From IMG/VR virus record IMGVR_UViG_3300025110_000082, positions 1 through 29,823 of that record: DNA of 29,823 nucleotides; one strand, written 5' to 3'. This stretch comes from a virus. How positions within the stretch are numbered: the stretch's first letter is position 1; each line of letters begins with the position of its first letter. Both the position numbers and the translations under genes were made by a program. This document shows, piece by piece, positions 9,811-19,294 of this stretch. The notes under the pieces were generated by a model. It was not told the origin of the DNA. It worked only from the letters and a program-made list of their open reading frames with translations, and made no database searches.

Positions 9811-12800
9811 ATGGCACAGATAATAAGTTATGGTGGTTATGGTGACTTAGAATTTAGTGACAAAGCTTCTGATGCACAAATTAAAGATTACGTCGACCGA
9901 AACTACAAAGCAATTGAGAATCGTTTTAATGTTCCCCACTCTGACCCTGCAGGGTTAGTCTCGCCTATACTTCCCGATGCTCTTGAACGTGGTGTTCTGA
10001 ATGCCAAGAAAGCTTTTAATGTTGTGCAATTTAATTTAGGGTTAAACACTTTAGATGATGCGCTCTACGACATTCGTCGTTATGATGAACGAGCTAAACA
10101 GATTCCCATGGATAAAAGGGATAAGGAAACCTTAACAAAGGTTGTCAAGTCTAAAAGTCTTGGAGGTGCTTTATCTGCTTTAGGTGAGAATCCAATGGTG
10201 ATTTTTCCAGTTCTTGGAGAATCGATTGGACAATACTTACCAACCATAGCCTTGGGTGCGGCTCCTCCTTTACTCTTAGCACGAGGTTTGGCTGGATCAT
10301 TACTTGCGGCGGGTGGTACAGGTTTAGGTAGTGGGTTAACGGAATATGGTGGATCCGTTATTGATGCTTTAGCAGAGGCTGGGGTTAATACAGACGATGG
10401 AATGGAAATGGCACAAGCCTTGGCTGATCCAGTTAAAATGAAAAAAGCAAAACAGTATGCATTAGATAGAGGAGTACCAATCGGTGTCTTTGATGCTGCT
10501 TCGTTTGGTATGGCTGGTATATTAACCAAAGCTATCAGAGATTCTGGTCGTAAAATATTAGGCAGTCAGTTAGCAACTACCCTTGGTGCCAGTGGTGCTG
10601 AGATTGCTCAAGCGGGTTCATTAGGAGCAATGGGAGAATATGTTGCACAGATATCAGCCGACGGTAGAGTAACATCGCCTGGATCTATACTTCTTGAAAC
10701 TATCGCCGAAGGCCCATTGGGAATTGTTGAGGCTGGTATTAATTTAAGAAATGAATATAAAGCCGAACCAGACATAAACCCAGAAGTTGATGACGGTCAA
10801 CCTATAACACAACCTAAAATTCTTAGCTTACCTTCCCCAACGAAAACATCTTCCCCAACGGAAACAGTTACGGTCTCAAAACAAAGATTAATATTAAATA
10901 ATCTTCAAGACCAATTAAAGAAAGCTAAAACAAAAAAGGAAAGGGGAAACATAACAAAGCAAATAACAGATGCGAAAAAATTATTCACACAACAAAGAGA
11001 AGCTACGTTAGATTTGATACGAGGAAAATTATCTTCTTATCTTATAACTGCATCAAAACAAAGTACTGCCGATGGGATCGGTAATGATTTAGTAGATCCT
11101 AAAAAAATAAGAGAGAAAGCTCTTACTCCTTATGAAAGACAATTCCTTATTGATATGGACGAGCGGTCTAAAAAAAAGTTTGAAAAAGATTTAGATAAAG
11201 ATCCGTTTGGAAAAACCAAAAAACAACTTACGGCAACGGAATTTGAAGCAGAGATATATAAAGATTTATTTGACAAACGGATTCTCAATGTTGAATCAAC
11301 AGTAAACGATAGGGGAGAAACTGTTGCTAATTATTTTACCTTTTCACCTTTTGATATTGAGTCTTTAAAAAAAGCCGAAGCTGAACAGGAAATAGAAAAT
11401 AAGAAGAAGCCTATAATACGTAAGTTAAAACCATCTAAACTAAAGTGGCCATTTAATTTTGAAAAATTAAAGCTTAAACTAGGAACAAGAACAGCAACGG
11501 TTGCAGGTATAACGGCTTCAAGTCCGACAGAGTTTAATTTAAAGTATAAAGAAAAGTATGGACGAAACCCTGATATACAGTCTGAGCTTATGGTGTTTAA
11601 TCGTAAACTTAATTCAACCCCACAATACATACTAGATGAACAGGCTGAAAGTTCTCAAATAGAACTGAGCCCAACACTAGATGTTACAAATAAAGGTTTG
11701 ATACAAGACTTAGCTAAGTCATTTAATTTATTTAAACGAAAAGCTAAAAGAGGTAAGTCATCAGCTTTTTTAGGAGAAGGAGAGTTTAGGGCTTTAGATA
11801 CTATTACTAAATTAACTAATGAAGATGAAAGATCTCCTGGACTTATACAATTTTTACGTGGCAGTCTGGCACAAAAGATAGGTCAACGAGTTCCTACAAA
11901 AATCATACAAGATCAAAACGGAGATGTACAAGGACAAGTTCAGAAACTTGCTTTAAGTGGTAGAAGTTTTTTAGATGTAGGCACGGGACAACCACGAGGG
12001 ATACCTGGTCCAGGGTCTGTGTTTGTTGCTGTTGATATAGGTAATCCAGATAATAACAGAATATTTATGACAGAAAAAGAAGCTGCGACTCATCTAGATA
12101 AATCATTAAAGAAAAGAAAAGTAAATATTAATAAAGTTAAAACTAATCTTGTACCAAACTTGCCTCAAGAAAACTTTTTAAAAAATATTAGAGACGAACT
12201 TAATAGAATAGCACAAGACAGGCCAGATATATTAAACCAAGCAAACGATGATTTTGTAGAAATGAATAATGATGAACAATTACGTATTATAGAATCAGAA
12301 TTTTTAGATGATGCAAAGTTAATTAAGATACAAGATCTTATTGCTAGAGGTAGAAAAGGAGATACAGTGTCTGGCTTTTCTAGAAACTTAGATCCTGATG
12401 CAGTTACATTAAATTTAACTGACGATGCAAGGGATACAAATCTTCTTCGAGCTGCTGGTGTGAGTATGCATACTGAAGTAAACAAAGCTGACTACGAAAT
12501 AGAACAGATTGATCAAGAGCCTACACCTACCTACACAGCAAAAGAAAAAAGGGAACAAGACGGCTTTATACGAAAAGCAATCGATACAATGAAATCATTT
12601 ATAGGAGACAAGTTTTTAAATTTATTAGTACCGTGGGTTAACAGTGCCTACCATCTTGCACAGAAGAGCAAACCAATTGCAAGGATAGTTAAAGTACTTG
12701 AACAAAGATCATCACTCCGTCAAAAAATACTAGAACAACTTCAAAGGATTGTCGGTGAAAAATTTAACAACCTAGACGATGCTCAAGTGGCTGAAGTATT

Positions 12801-15666
12801 TAAGGTGGCTATGTTTGCACGAGCAGCTCAATTACAAATCAATACAGATAGTGAGTTTAGAGTTTCAGATAATGAAATATATATTCCGCCTTCGGTATTA
12901 CAAAGTGATCGACTAGGTGTTGGAGGTAAACCCCTTAAAGATATTGTTATTCCTATGTTAAATGGAACGGTACCTCCAGAAGGTTTAAGATTAACTGGTG
13001 ATGAGGTTGTGGCTTATGATGCTCTACTTCAGATGGGTCAGTTTGAAAGAGACTTAATGGTTCAAGATACCTTAGAAGATTTAATGACTAATCTACAAGA
13101 TGTTGGTCTGGTTATAAATAGTGATACAACTAATCTTAAATCGGGTGCGGCTATTCAATCGTTAGTAGATACCCTAAAAGGAAAATATTTTGAAACAGAT
13201 GAAAACGGAAAAATAAAAAGGAATAAAGATAAGACTCCTATATTAAGTGTTGACTCAATATCAGAATTCGATGGAATAATTTTAGATAGAACTTTAAAAA
13301 GATTAGAAGCTATCGCAAAAAACTATGACTCTACCTATGTTCCACTAAGTCGAAACGGTGATAAGTTTGTTTCTGTAACGGAAAATACAATTGGAACCAA
13401 TCCGGATGGAGAACCAAAGGATGTGAAAAGAACTATATATTGGATGGCATTTGAGACACAGACTGGGAAAAATATATTTGAAATGAATAAAGCAAAAACT
13501 TTAGATAGAGAACTTAAAGAAAGATTTTCACCAAAAGAAACAATTGTTAATGCAGACGGTAAACGAATTCCAAGATATGTTTTTAGTGGAGTCCGAAATA
13601 ATACATACGATTCAATGAAAGAATTTTTACCAAATGATTTTGCTAGTTCATTAGATACATTCTTACAACTTATGCCTACGGACAGTATACCAGGTAGAGA
13701 AGAACTTTTACAGAAGGCTAATCAGTTAGAGGGAGCAAAGTTATTACCTTCATTTCTTTCACAATCGTATATGATACCAGGCTTTGATTTTGAAAATTCC
13801 AGAGAAGCTCTTGGTAGACATATTAACTCCTTTGCTACTTGGAACGCAGGTTTTAAATTTGACAGTCGTTTAAAAAAAGTATTGACCGAGGGAGATTTCA
13901 ATGAGATGGAGGCTAAGTACCGAGATGAATTAGTTAATTACTTAAACCGAGATCCATATGAGTGGCAGCAGTTTAGACAGATTGCTTTTATGTATTATCT
14001 AACAGACATTAGTGCTTCTGTTATGAACCTTTTCCAAAGCATACCGGCTGGTGTACATATTGGTGCTTATAGTGGAATGAGGAAAGCCGCTAAAGGACAG
14101 GTAAAAACAATGGCTAATCTTCGTAAAGCTTTAAAACCAAATTTAAAAACAGATAACCAATTTGATTATGAAAAACTTAAAAAAATGTATGGCTCAACCA
14201 TTCCATTGTTTAATGATCCCGATCAATTGATTGGAACCGTCGTAGCACCAAGTCGTGCTAACGAATACTTAGCTAATGAAACTAGTGGTCTAATGAGAAA
14301 CACTCGGAATGTTTTAGGAACTAAAGGTTTTTCAAATAAGATAGAAAAGTCTACTAGACTTACAGGATTATTATTTACAACAACAGAGGCAGCAAACAGA
14401 TTATCAACATACATTAATAGCTTTGAGCAGACAGCCGACTTTGATACATTAAGAAGAGGAATAGAATGGAATCTAGAATCAAAACTATTCCAAGATAAAC
14501 TTCGTACGGATTATAATTTAGATCCAGACACTATCTTAAATAACTTTGAACAATTCAGAAACGATAAAGATATGAGGAATAGATTAGGTCATCTAATTGC
14601 CGAGACCGCTGTTGCTGAAACACAGTTTATGTATGGTCGTCATGTTAAACCAAGAATTAGTAGAGGAGCAGGTGCTGTGTTCTTCCAGTTTACTGAGTAT
14701 CCAACTATGATGTTAGAATTTTTAAAGAGATTATATGATAGACCAGGTGGTAAGAAAGCTTTTGCCACATATGTAGGGGCTTTACTGTTAACATCTGGTT
14801 TTATGGGTCTTCCTTTTGTAACAGACTTATCAGAAATTTATGAGTTGATCACTAAGAAGAATGCTAAAAAAGAATTATACGAAGTTTTAGGCGAAGCTAC
14901 AAATCCAAAGATAGCCGAGGCTTTAATGCTTGGTTTATCTCGGTCACTTACTGGAACATCTATAGGTCCGAGAGTTGGTCTGGGTACCCATCCTATCACT
15001 GGTGCGGCTATCGATTTGTTTGGTGGTCATGGGGGTGCAACTCGTTTAAATATTCCTATTGCTGGTGTGGTACGACAACTCAAGGATGCAAGGTCCTATG
15101 CTCAAGAAGATGACTATGCTCTTGCTATTGCTTCCGCTCTCCCAAAGGTTTTAGGTGCACCTATTAAAGCAATATATCAAGGAAGAGATGGAATAAGAAC
15201 AAGGTCTGGTGAGAAGGTTATGTTACCAGAAAATGTAGATACTTGGGATCAGGTTGTTGGTGCTCTTGGTTTCACTTCCGCAGATATTGCTAGAGAACGT
15301 GAGGCTATCTGGATGGCTAAGAGTTTAAAGAATGCCAGTGCTCCAATTCAAAGAAGATTTATGAGAAGAATTCAAAAACACCAAGGGGCACTGGCTAGAG
15401 CAATAAAAGATAATGATGAAGAAAAAATAAAGAATGCTAGAGCTAGATTGTCAGATGTTTACTTTGATATTCAAGAATACAATAGGGAGGCTATAGACGA
15501 GGGCGAATCATATCGTGTAATAAGACCAAATAAATCAACGGTACAAGGCAATTTGCGAAACGAACTCATGGGTATCCCAGAAACTGTATCTACCTTACCA
15601 AAAATAACAAGACCAGAGGCACAGAGAGTACTAAGAATAGTTCCTCGTGGTATTGACAATCCTTAA
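9811..15666 (+). CDS. Giant internal core / ejection protein (gp16-like, large polyvalent-protein type)
   Basis: At 1951 residues this is the largest gene. The N-terminus (YGDLEFSDKASDAQIKDYVD) matches the short strand-helix motif that opens many phage core proteins. Residues ~115-270 are Gly/Ala-rich and hydrophobic with blocks such as GLTEYGGSVIDALAEAGV and DRGVPIGVFDAASFGMAG, characteristic of large polyvalent phage proteins. The middle is Lys/Glu-rich and helical. Near the C-terminus a block (ISRGAGAVFFQFTEYPTMML, then AFATYVGALLLTSGFMG) could be membrane-inserting, and the last ~130 residues resemble the PLxRFG-type tail region. I see no lytic transglycosylase motif at the N-terminus, unlike T7 gp16. 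The likely role is a DNA-ejection conduit. A short tandem DNA repeat sits in its linker at 10832-10867. Confidence 0.7.
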   Translation: MAQIISYGGYGDLEFSDKASDAQIKDYVDRNYKAIENRFNVPHSDPAGLVSPILPDALERGVLNAKKAFNVVQFNLGLNTLDDALYDIRRYDERAKQIPMDKRDKETLTKVVKSKSLGGALSALGENPMVIFPVLGESIGQYLPTIALGAAPPLLLARGLAGSLLAAGGTGLGSGLTEYGGSVIDALAEAGVNTDDGMEMAQALADPVKMKKAKQYALDRGVPIGVFDAASFGMAGILTKAIRDSGRKILGSQLATTLGASGAEIAQAGSLGAMGEYVAQISADGRVTSPGSILLETIAEGPLGIVEAGINLRNEYKAEPDINPEVDDGQPITQPKILSLPSPTKTSSPTETVTVSKQRLILNNLQDQLKKAKTKKERGNITKQITDAKKLFTQQREATLDLIRGKLSSYLITASKQSTADGIGNDLVDPKKIREKALTPYERQFLIDMDERSKKKFEKDLDKDPFGKTKKQLTATEFEAEIYKDLFDKRILNVESTVNDRGETVANYFTFSPFDIESLKKAEAEQEIENKKKPIIRKLKPSKLKWPFNFEKLKLKLGTRTATVAGITASSPTEFNLKYKEKYGRNPDIQSELMVFNRKLNSTPQYILDEQAESSQIELSPTLDVTNKGLIQDLAKSFNLFKRKAKRGKSSAFLGEGEFRALDTITKLTNEDERSPGLIQFLRGSLAQKIGQRVPTKIIQDQNGDVQGQVQKLALSGRSFLDVGTGQPRGIPGPGSVFVAVDIGNPDNNRIFMTEKEAATHLDKSLKKRKVNINKVKTNLVPNLPQENFLKNIRDELNRIAQDRPDILNQANDDFVEMNNDEQLRIIESEFLDDAKLIKIQDLIARGRKGDTVSGFSRNLDPDAVTLNLTDDARDTNLLRAAGVSMHTEVNKADYEIEQIDQEPTPTYTAKEKREQDGFIRKAIDTMKSFIGDKFLNLLVPWVNSAYHLAQKSKPIARIVKVLEQRSSLRQKILEQLQRIVGEKFNNLDDAQVAEVFKVAMFARAAQLQINTDSEFRVSDNEIYIPPSVLQSDRLGVGGKPLKDIVIPMLNGTVPPEGLRLTGDEVVAYDALLQMGQFERDLMVQDTLEDLMTNLQDVGLVINSDTTNLKSGAAIQSLVDTLKGKYFETDENGKIKRNKDKTPILSVDSISEFDGIILDRTLKRLEAIAKNYDSTYVPLSRNGDKFVSVTENTIGTNPDGEPKDVKRTIYWMAFETQTGKNIFEMNKAKTLDRELKERFSPKETIVNADGKRIPRYVFSGVRNNTYDSMKEFLPNDFASSLDTFLQLMPTDSIPGREELLQKANQLEGAKLLPSFLSQSYMIPGFDFENSREALGRHINSFATWNAGFKFDSRLKKVLTEGDFNEMEAKYRDELVNYLNRDPYEWQQFRQIAFMYYLTDISASVMNLFQSIPAGVHIGAYSGMRKAAKGQVKTMANLRKALKPNLKTDNQFDYEKLKKMYGSTIPLFNDPDQLIGTVVAPSRANEYLANETSGLMRNTRNVLGTKGFSNKIEKSTRLTGLLFTTTEAANRLSTYINSFEQTADFDTLRRGIEWNLESKLFQDKLRTDYNLDPDTILNNFEQFRNDKDMRNRLGHLIAETAVAETQFMYGRHVKPRISRGAGAVFFQFTEYPTMMLEFLKRLYDRPGGKKAFATYVGALLLTSGFMGLPFVTDLSEIYELITKKNAKKELYEVLGEATNPKIAEALMLGLSRSLTGTSIGPRVGLGTHPITGAAIDLFGGHGGATRLNIPIAGVVRQLKDARSYAQEDDYALAIASALPKVLGAPIKAIYQGRDGIRTRSGEKVMLPENVDTWDQVVGALGFTSADIAREREAIWMAKSLKNASAPIQRRFMRRIQKHQGALARAIKDNDEEKIKNARARLSDVYFDIQEYNREAIDEGESYRVIRPNKSTVQGNLRNELMGIPETVSTLPKITRPEAQRVLRIVPRGIDNP
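10832..10867 (+). repeat. 18-base tandem repeat in the linker of the giant core protein
   Basis: Two adjacent 18-base units, each beginning CTTCCCCAACG, differ at two positions. They encode a Ser-Pro-Thr-x-Thr type linker (SPTKTSSPTETV) between the hydrophobic N-terminal region and the helical middle of the protein. Confidence 0.7.
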
Positions 15667-15679
15667 CGAACAGTATACT
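15653..15679 (+). promoter_or_regulatory. Promoter of the glycosyltransferase-holin operon
   Basis: TTGACA (15653-15658), a 15-base spacer and TATACT (15674-15679) overlap the last codons of the giant core gene. The -10 lies within AGTATACT, an 8-base palindrome. The expected start site (~15686) is almost at the ATG at 15688, which has no Shine-Dalgarno, so the transcript may be nearly leaderless. The same -35, spacer length and -10 recur on the other strand at 26578-26604. Confidence 0.6.
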
Positions 15680-15687
15680 TTTTAATT

Positions 15688-16473
15688 ATGAAAGATGTCC
15701 ACGTGGCGATCGGTTGGGACTCCAGAGAAATAGAAGCATATCAAGTATGTGAACACTCACTTGTTAGACGTTCATCCATACCCGTAGCTGTCACTCCTTT
15801 AATGCATAATGCTTTAAGAGAATTTAAATTGTTTGATAGAGAGTGGCGCATTGATAAGAACGGACAACACTGGGATGTACTAGACAATGCTCCCTTCTCT
15901 ACGGAATTCAGCCACACTCGTTTTCTTGTACCAGAGTTGGCAAGACGCAACAAAGTTAAAGGGTGGGTTATCTTTTGTGATTGTGACTTCTTATGGTTAG
16001 ATGATATAAAAAATTTACTTGATGAACTGGATGATAGCTATCCTGTTATGACAGTTAAATTTAACTATACTCCAGAAGACGATATAAAAATGGACAACAA
16101 AATCCAAACAAAATATAACTGTAAGTTATGGTCATCTCTTATAGCATTCAACATGGACCATAAGGCAAATAAAAAATTAACACATTATGAAGTTAACAAT
16201 ATGAAAGGTCTTGACCTCCATCAGTTTGCGTGGTTGTCACAAGGACCCAATAGTGTAGGAGAAATAAACCCAAGATGGAATTATGTTCCGGGTATAATGG
16301 GAGAGAATACCCCATTGACCCCATCAGCTGTTCACTTTTCTTTAGGTGGACCGTGGATGAACGGATATACCGACTGTGAGTTTTCAGACAAATGGTTTGC
16401 TGAAAAAGCTCATATGGATTATCAACATGGATCAACATTGAAGGATATGAAATGCCTACATTATCACTTGTAA
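15688..16473 (+). CDS. Glycosyltransferase, GT-A/GT8-like
   Basis: This 261-residue protein has a GT-A-like layout: an N-terminal nucleotide-binding part (VAIGWDSREIEAYQVCEHSL), a DxD metal/nucleotide-sugar site (FCDCDF, D98 and D100) and a C-terminal HF...GGPW segment (H216-W223) as in GT8-type enzymes. It probably transfers a sugar from a nucleotide sugar in the cytoplasm; acceptor and sugar are unknown. It is the first gene after a dedicated promoter, with no visible Shine-Dalgarno. Its 3' end overlaps the next gene by 22 bases. The DxD and GGPW motifs make the class confident but not the specificity. Confidence 0.75.
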   Translation: MKDVHVAIGWDSREIEAYQVCEHSLVRRSSIPVAVTPLMHNALREFKLFDREWRIDKNGQHWDVLDNAPFSTEFSHTRFLVPELARRNKVKGWVIFCDCDFLWLDDIKNLLDELDDSYPVMTVKFNYTPEDDIKMDNKIQTKYNCKLWSSLIAFNMDHKANKKLTHYEVNNMKGLDLHQFAWLSQGPNSVGEINPRWNYVPGIMGENTPLTPSAVHFSLGGPWMNGYTDCEFSDKWFAEKAHMDYQHGSTLKDMKCLHYHL

Positions 16474-18080
16474 CTTCTTTCCGTGGCGATCATTGGAATC
16501 TTTATGCTAAAGATTGTATCGAAAGTTTTATTAAGCACTGGCCAAAGGATGTTAAACTATATGCTTATTATAATGACTGGCCAGAACGAGGTCTTCAAAG
16601 TTATGACTCTGATAGGGTAGAGTTTGTTGATCTAATGACACAGTCATCTGAACTGTGTGAGTTCTTTAAGAAACATAAAGATAATCCAAATGATAAACCA
16701 AACTGGAGAACAGATGTTAAACGGTGGGCTTATAAAGTTTATACCGAGTATGATTTCTTTGTTAAGAATTCTCCTAAGTGTGACGTGGGTATATGGATCG
16801 ATGCCGACACCGTTACCTATAATAAAATAACACATAAAGATTTAGAAAAGTGGCTACCAAAAGATAAAGACATAGCCGTTCTTGGAAGAGAAGCCGTTAA
16901 CTACATTGAAGCTGGGTTTGTTGCTATGCGAATGACGGATTTAAACAAGGCATTGTTCTCTGATATGTTCGGTGTCTGGAACTCTGGTGAGATATACAAC
17001 TACCGTGAATGGCATGATGCATTTGTCTTCACAAGGATTATGAATCTACACCAAGCACATGGTTTACAGGTTCATAACTTATCTCCTCATTGTGCCGACC
17101 TTAATGCATTCGAAGCTTCGCCTTTAGTTAGGCATATGTATCACAACAAAGGTCTATTAAAATTTAAACAACAAGAAGCAAAGAATGAAAAGGTTAATAC
17201 GAATGTACAGTATCAGAAAAAGAATAGTAATAAGAAACCAATTGTTGTAACTCCTCAAGACTGTATGCCAGTCGAGGATATACGAATGAATATTCTTACT
17301 AATACTAAACGAATTAATTCTACAATTAAAAGATGTGCTTGGAATACAGAAGAGATAGCTATTGTTTCTGCTGGTCCTTCATTAAAGAAACAGTTTAAAG
17401 AATTACAACAACTTCAGAACAGGAAAGTAAAAATCGTTTGTGTTAAGCATAGTCATAACACACTTCTTGAGAATGGTATAATGCCTTGGGCTTGTACTAT
17501 ATTAGACCCACGTCCTTTCAATGAGAAATCTACGCATGGTTTTGTACGAAAAGAATTATTAGCTGAGCCTCACCCAAGAATTAAATATTTTGTAGCAACA
17601 ATGTCTAACCCAGATGTGGTTACACATTTACTAGACAAGAAGGCTACGGTTGTAGGATGGGATGCCTACTGTAATGCAATAGAAGGCTGGGACTTTTTCA
17701 AAAACAAGTTGCTTATAACTGGTGGTACATGTGCTGGTATGAGAACGATTGGTATGTTACATACTCTAGGATTTAGAACTATACATCTATATGGGTTTGA
17801 CTCGTGTATCGAAGGTGAGCCTAAAAACAAAGAAGAGTTAGCCGATGATGGCCGTAAGAAATGGTTGAAGGTAACCGTTGGTGAAGATAATCAAACCTAT
17901 TGGACTACTGGAGAACTGTTAGCTCAGGCTCAGGATTTTGAAAAGCTTATGCAAAGAGAAGAGGTTGACCTTGATATACATGTACATGGTGATGGGTTAG
18001 TGTCGGCTCTTTGGGACGATGGATTAAAAACAAAGAATAAAGATATAACATATAAGGAATTGTTCGATGACCTCCCGTAA
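16452..18080 (+). CDS. Two-domain sugar transferase: GT-A domain fused to DUF115/MAF-like domain
   Basis: This 542-residue protein looks like a fusion. Residues ~1-240 resemble a glycosyltransferase with IDADT (D117, D119) in the DxD position and a downstream EWHDAFVF that could be the acceptor-side acidic motif. Residues ~298-520 match the DUF115 / motility-accessory-factor (Maf) type of glycosyltransferase: IAIVSAGPSLKK (~302-313), LDPRP (351-355) and GGTCAGMRTIGMLHTLGFRT (~424-443), followed by HLYGFD. Maf proteins transfer nonulosonic acids such as pseudaminic acid to flagellin Ser/Thr; whether this domain does so is inference. A basic Asn/Lys linker (240-262) joins the halves. It overlaps both neighbours (22 and 14 bases). 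Confidence 0.75.
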   Translation: MPTLSLVTSFRGDHWNLYAKDCIESFIKHWPKDVKLYAYYNDWPERGLQSYDSDRVEFVDLMTQSSELCEFFKKHKDNPNDKPNWRTDVKRWAYKVYTEYDFFVKNSPKCDVGIWIDADTVTYNKITHKDLEKWLPKDKDIAVLGREAVNYIEAGFVAMRMTDLNKALFSDMFGVWNSGEIYNYREWHDAFVFTRIMNLHQAHGLQVHNLSPHCADLNAFEASPLVRHMYHNKGLLKFKQQEAKNEKVNTNVQYQKKNSNKKPIVVTPQDCMPVEDIRMNILTNTKRINSTIKRCAWNTEEIAIVSAGPSLKKQFKELQQLQNRKVKIVCVKHSHNTLLENGIMPWACTILDPRPFNEKSTHGFVRKELLAEPHPRIKYFVATMSNPDVVTHLLDKKATVVGWDAYCNAIEGWDFFKNKLLITGGTCAGMRTIGMLHTLGFRTIHLYGFDSCIEGEPKNKEELADDGRKKWLKVTVGEDNQTYWTTGELLAQAQDFEKLMQREEVDLDIHVHGDGLVSALWDDGLKTKNKDITYKELFDDLP

Positions 18081-18978
18081 AGTAATAGGTGTATTTGTTA
18101 ACTCGTCGGTTCACCAACCACATCATAATTGTTTAACTGCATTTTGCCATGGTATCAGAGAGACCACTGACAATCTTGTGTTTCTTTCTAACTCAACTAA
18201 GTATATGGATTGTGATGTTGCAGTTATCTTTGGTTCGTGGAAAGACAGACATACTCAACACCATCTCTTAAAGAAAGATATAATTGACAACCATAAAGGT
18301 GAGTTGATTGTGGTAGAAACCCCACTGCTCGGTCGTACTATAACCGAAGACCATAAGTATTATAGGGTGGGCAAGAACCACTATATGAATACACTTGCTG
18401 ACTTTAAAAATAATAAGAGTGGTAAAGAAAGATGGGGTATTATTCGTACGGATCTTAACATTGAGGTTAAGGACTGGAGAAAAGATGGGAAACATATCTT
18501 GTTTCTAATGCAACTACCCGGTGATGCAGCCACAGCTAACGTTGACATACTAGAATGGTTACAAAAAGAAATAGTCCAATGCAAAAAAATATCATCAAGA
18601 CCTATTGTAGTTCGTATGCATCCGTTAATATCATCTTATGACCTTACCAAATTTGAAGAGTTTGTTAAAGAACAAGATGATGTTTCAATGGTATTCGGAC
18701 ATAAGAATCCTATTGAAAAAGATTTGGAAAACTGTTGGGCTACGGTCTGCTTCACAAGTGGAGGTGCTGTGGATAGTATCGTTGCTGGTGTCCCTGTCAT
18801 TACACCTAGTCCTCTTAACTTTGCTTATCCAATATCATCCCATTCCATAGAAGAGATTGAGAAACCAAAGATGTGGGATAGAAATCAGTTGTTAAGTGAC
18901 TTAGCTTATACACAGTGGACTGTAACTGAAATGGCACACGGATTACCATACAAACATTTAATGGGGGAAGATGACTGA
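18067..18978 (+). CDS. GT-B-like glycosyltransferase (capsule polysaccharide-type)
   Basis: A 303-residue protein with features of KpsC/KpsS-like or CDP-glycerol-transferase-like GT-B enzymes. The N-terminal half resembles a Rossmann-like domain (VIGVFVNSSV, CDVAVIFGSWKD). The C-terminal half holds PIVVRMHPL (~180-187) and FTSGGAVDSIVAGVPVIT (~229-246), where such families bind the sugar donor. It is the third consecutive sugar-transfer gene, overlapping the previous one by 14 bases and the next by 8 (GATGACTGA). The family call is moderately sure; donor and acceptor are unknown. Confidence 0.65.
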   Translation: MTSRKVIGVFVNSSVHQPHHNCLTAFCHGIRETTDNLVFLSNSTKYMDCDVAVIFGSWKDRHTQHHLLKKDIIDNHKGELIVVETPLLGRTITEDHKYYRVGKNHYMNTLADFKNNKSGKERWGIIRTDLNIEVKDWRKDGKHILFLMQLPGDAATANVDILEWLQKEIVQCKKISSRPIVVRMHPLISSYDLTKFEEFVKEQDDVSMVFGHKNPIEKDLENCWATVCFTSGGAVDSIVAGVPVITPSPLNFAYPISSHSIEEIEKPKMWDRNQLLSDLAYTQWTVTEMAHGLPYKHLMGEDD

Positions 18979-19294
18979 CGATAAAGACAAACAAAAAGAT
19001 GTTGTTGTAAATTTATTTAAAGATAAAAGAGAAAAGGTTATGACAACTGCTGCGGCTAAGTCATTTCCACCTGAACATTTTAATAAATTAGTATTAGAAA
19101 ATATAGAGACAACTAAGAAAGATGCCGAAGATTTTAAAGCGACAGGAATCATCAGTATCATTATGGATGATCAAGGTCCTATTGCTGATTACTTTGCTGG
19201 TAGTATAAATTTAAACTCGGCTTATGTTTTGATGGACCAACTAAAGAATGTTATATTAGATAAGATAGAACAATCTCAAGAAGGAAAAGAATAA
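18971..19294 (+). CDS. Conserved-type small protein, unknown function
   Basis: I do not recognise this 107-residue protein. It is charged, with a Lys/Asp-rich start (MTDDKDKQKDVVVNLF), a helical middle and a C-terminal helix (LNSAYVLMDQLKNVILDKIE). No membrane segment or signal peptide is visible. The start overlaps the last codons of the transferase upstream and the stop overlaps the holin start (TAATG), so it is co-translated with the lysis gene and may be a late or lysis-linked factor. Confidence 0.6.
   Translation: MTDDKDKQKDVVVNLFKDKREKVMTTAAAKSFPPEHFNKLVLENIETTKKDAEDFKATGIISIIMDDQGPIADYFAGSINLNSAYVLMDQLKNVILDKIEQSQEGKE

Noticed and set aside
10080-10529. 149-residue minus-strand frame inside the giant core gene
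   Set aside because: It is a complement shadow of a Gly/Ala-rich coding stretch, with low-complexity Pro/Ser/Ala content, no ribosome site and no place in a minus operon.
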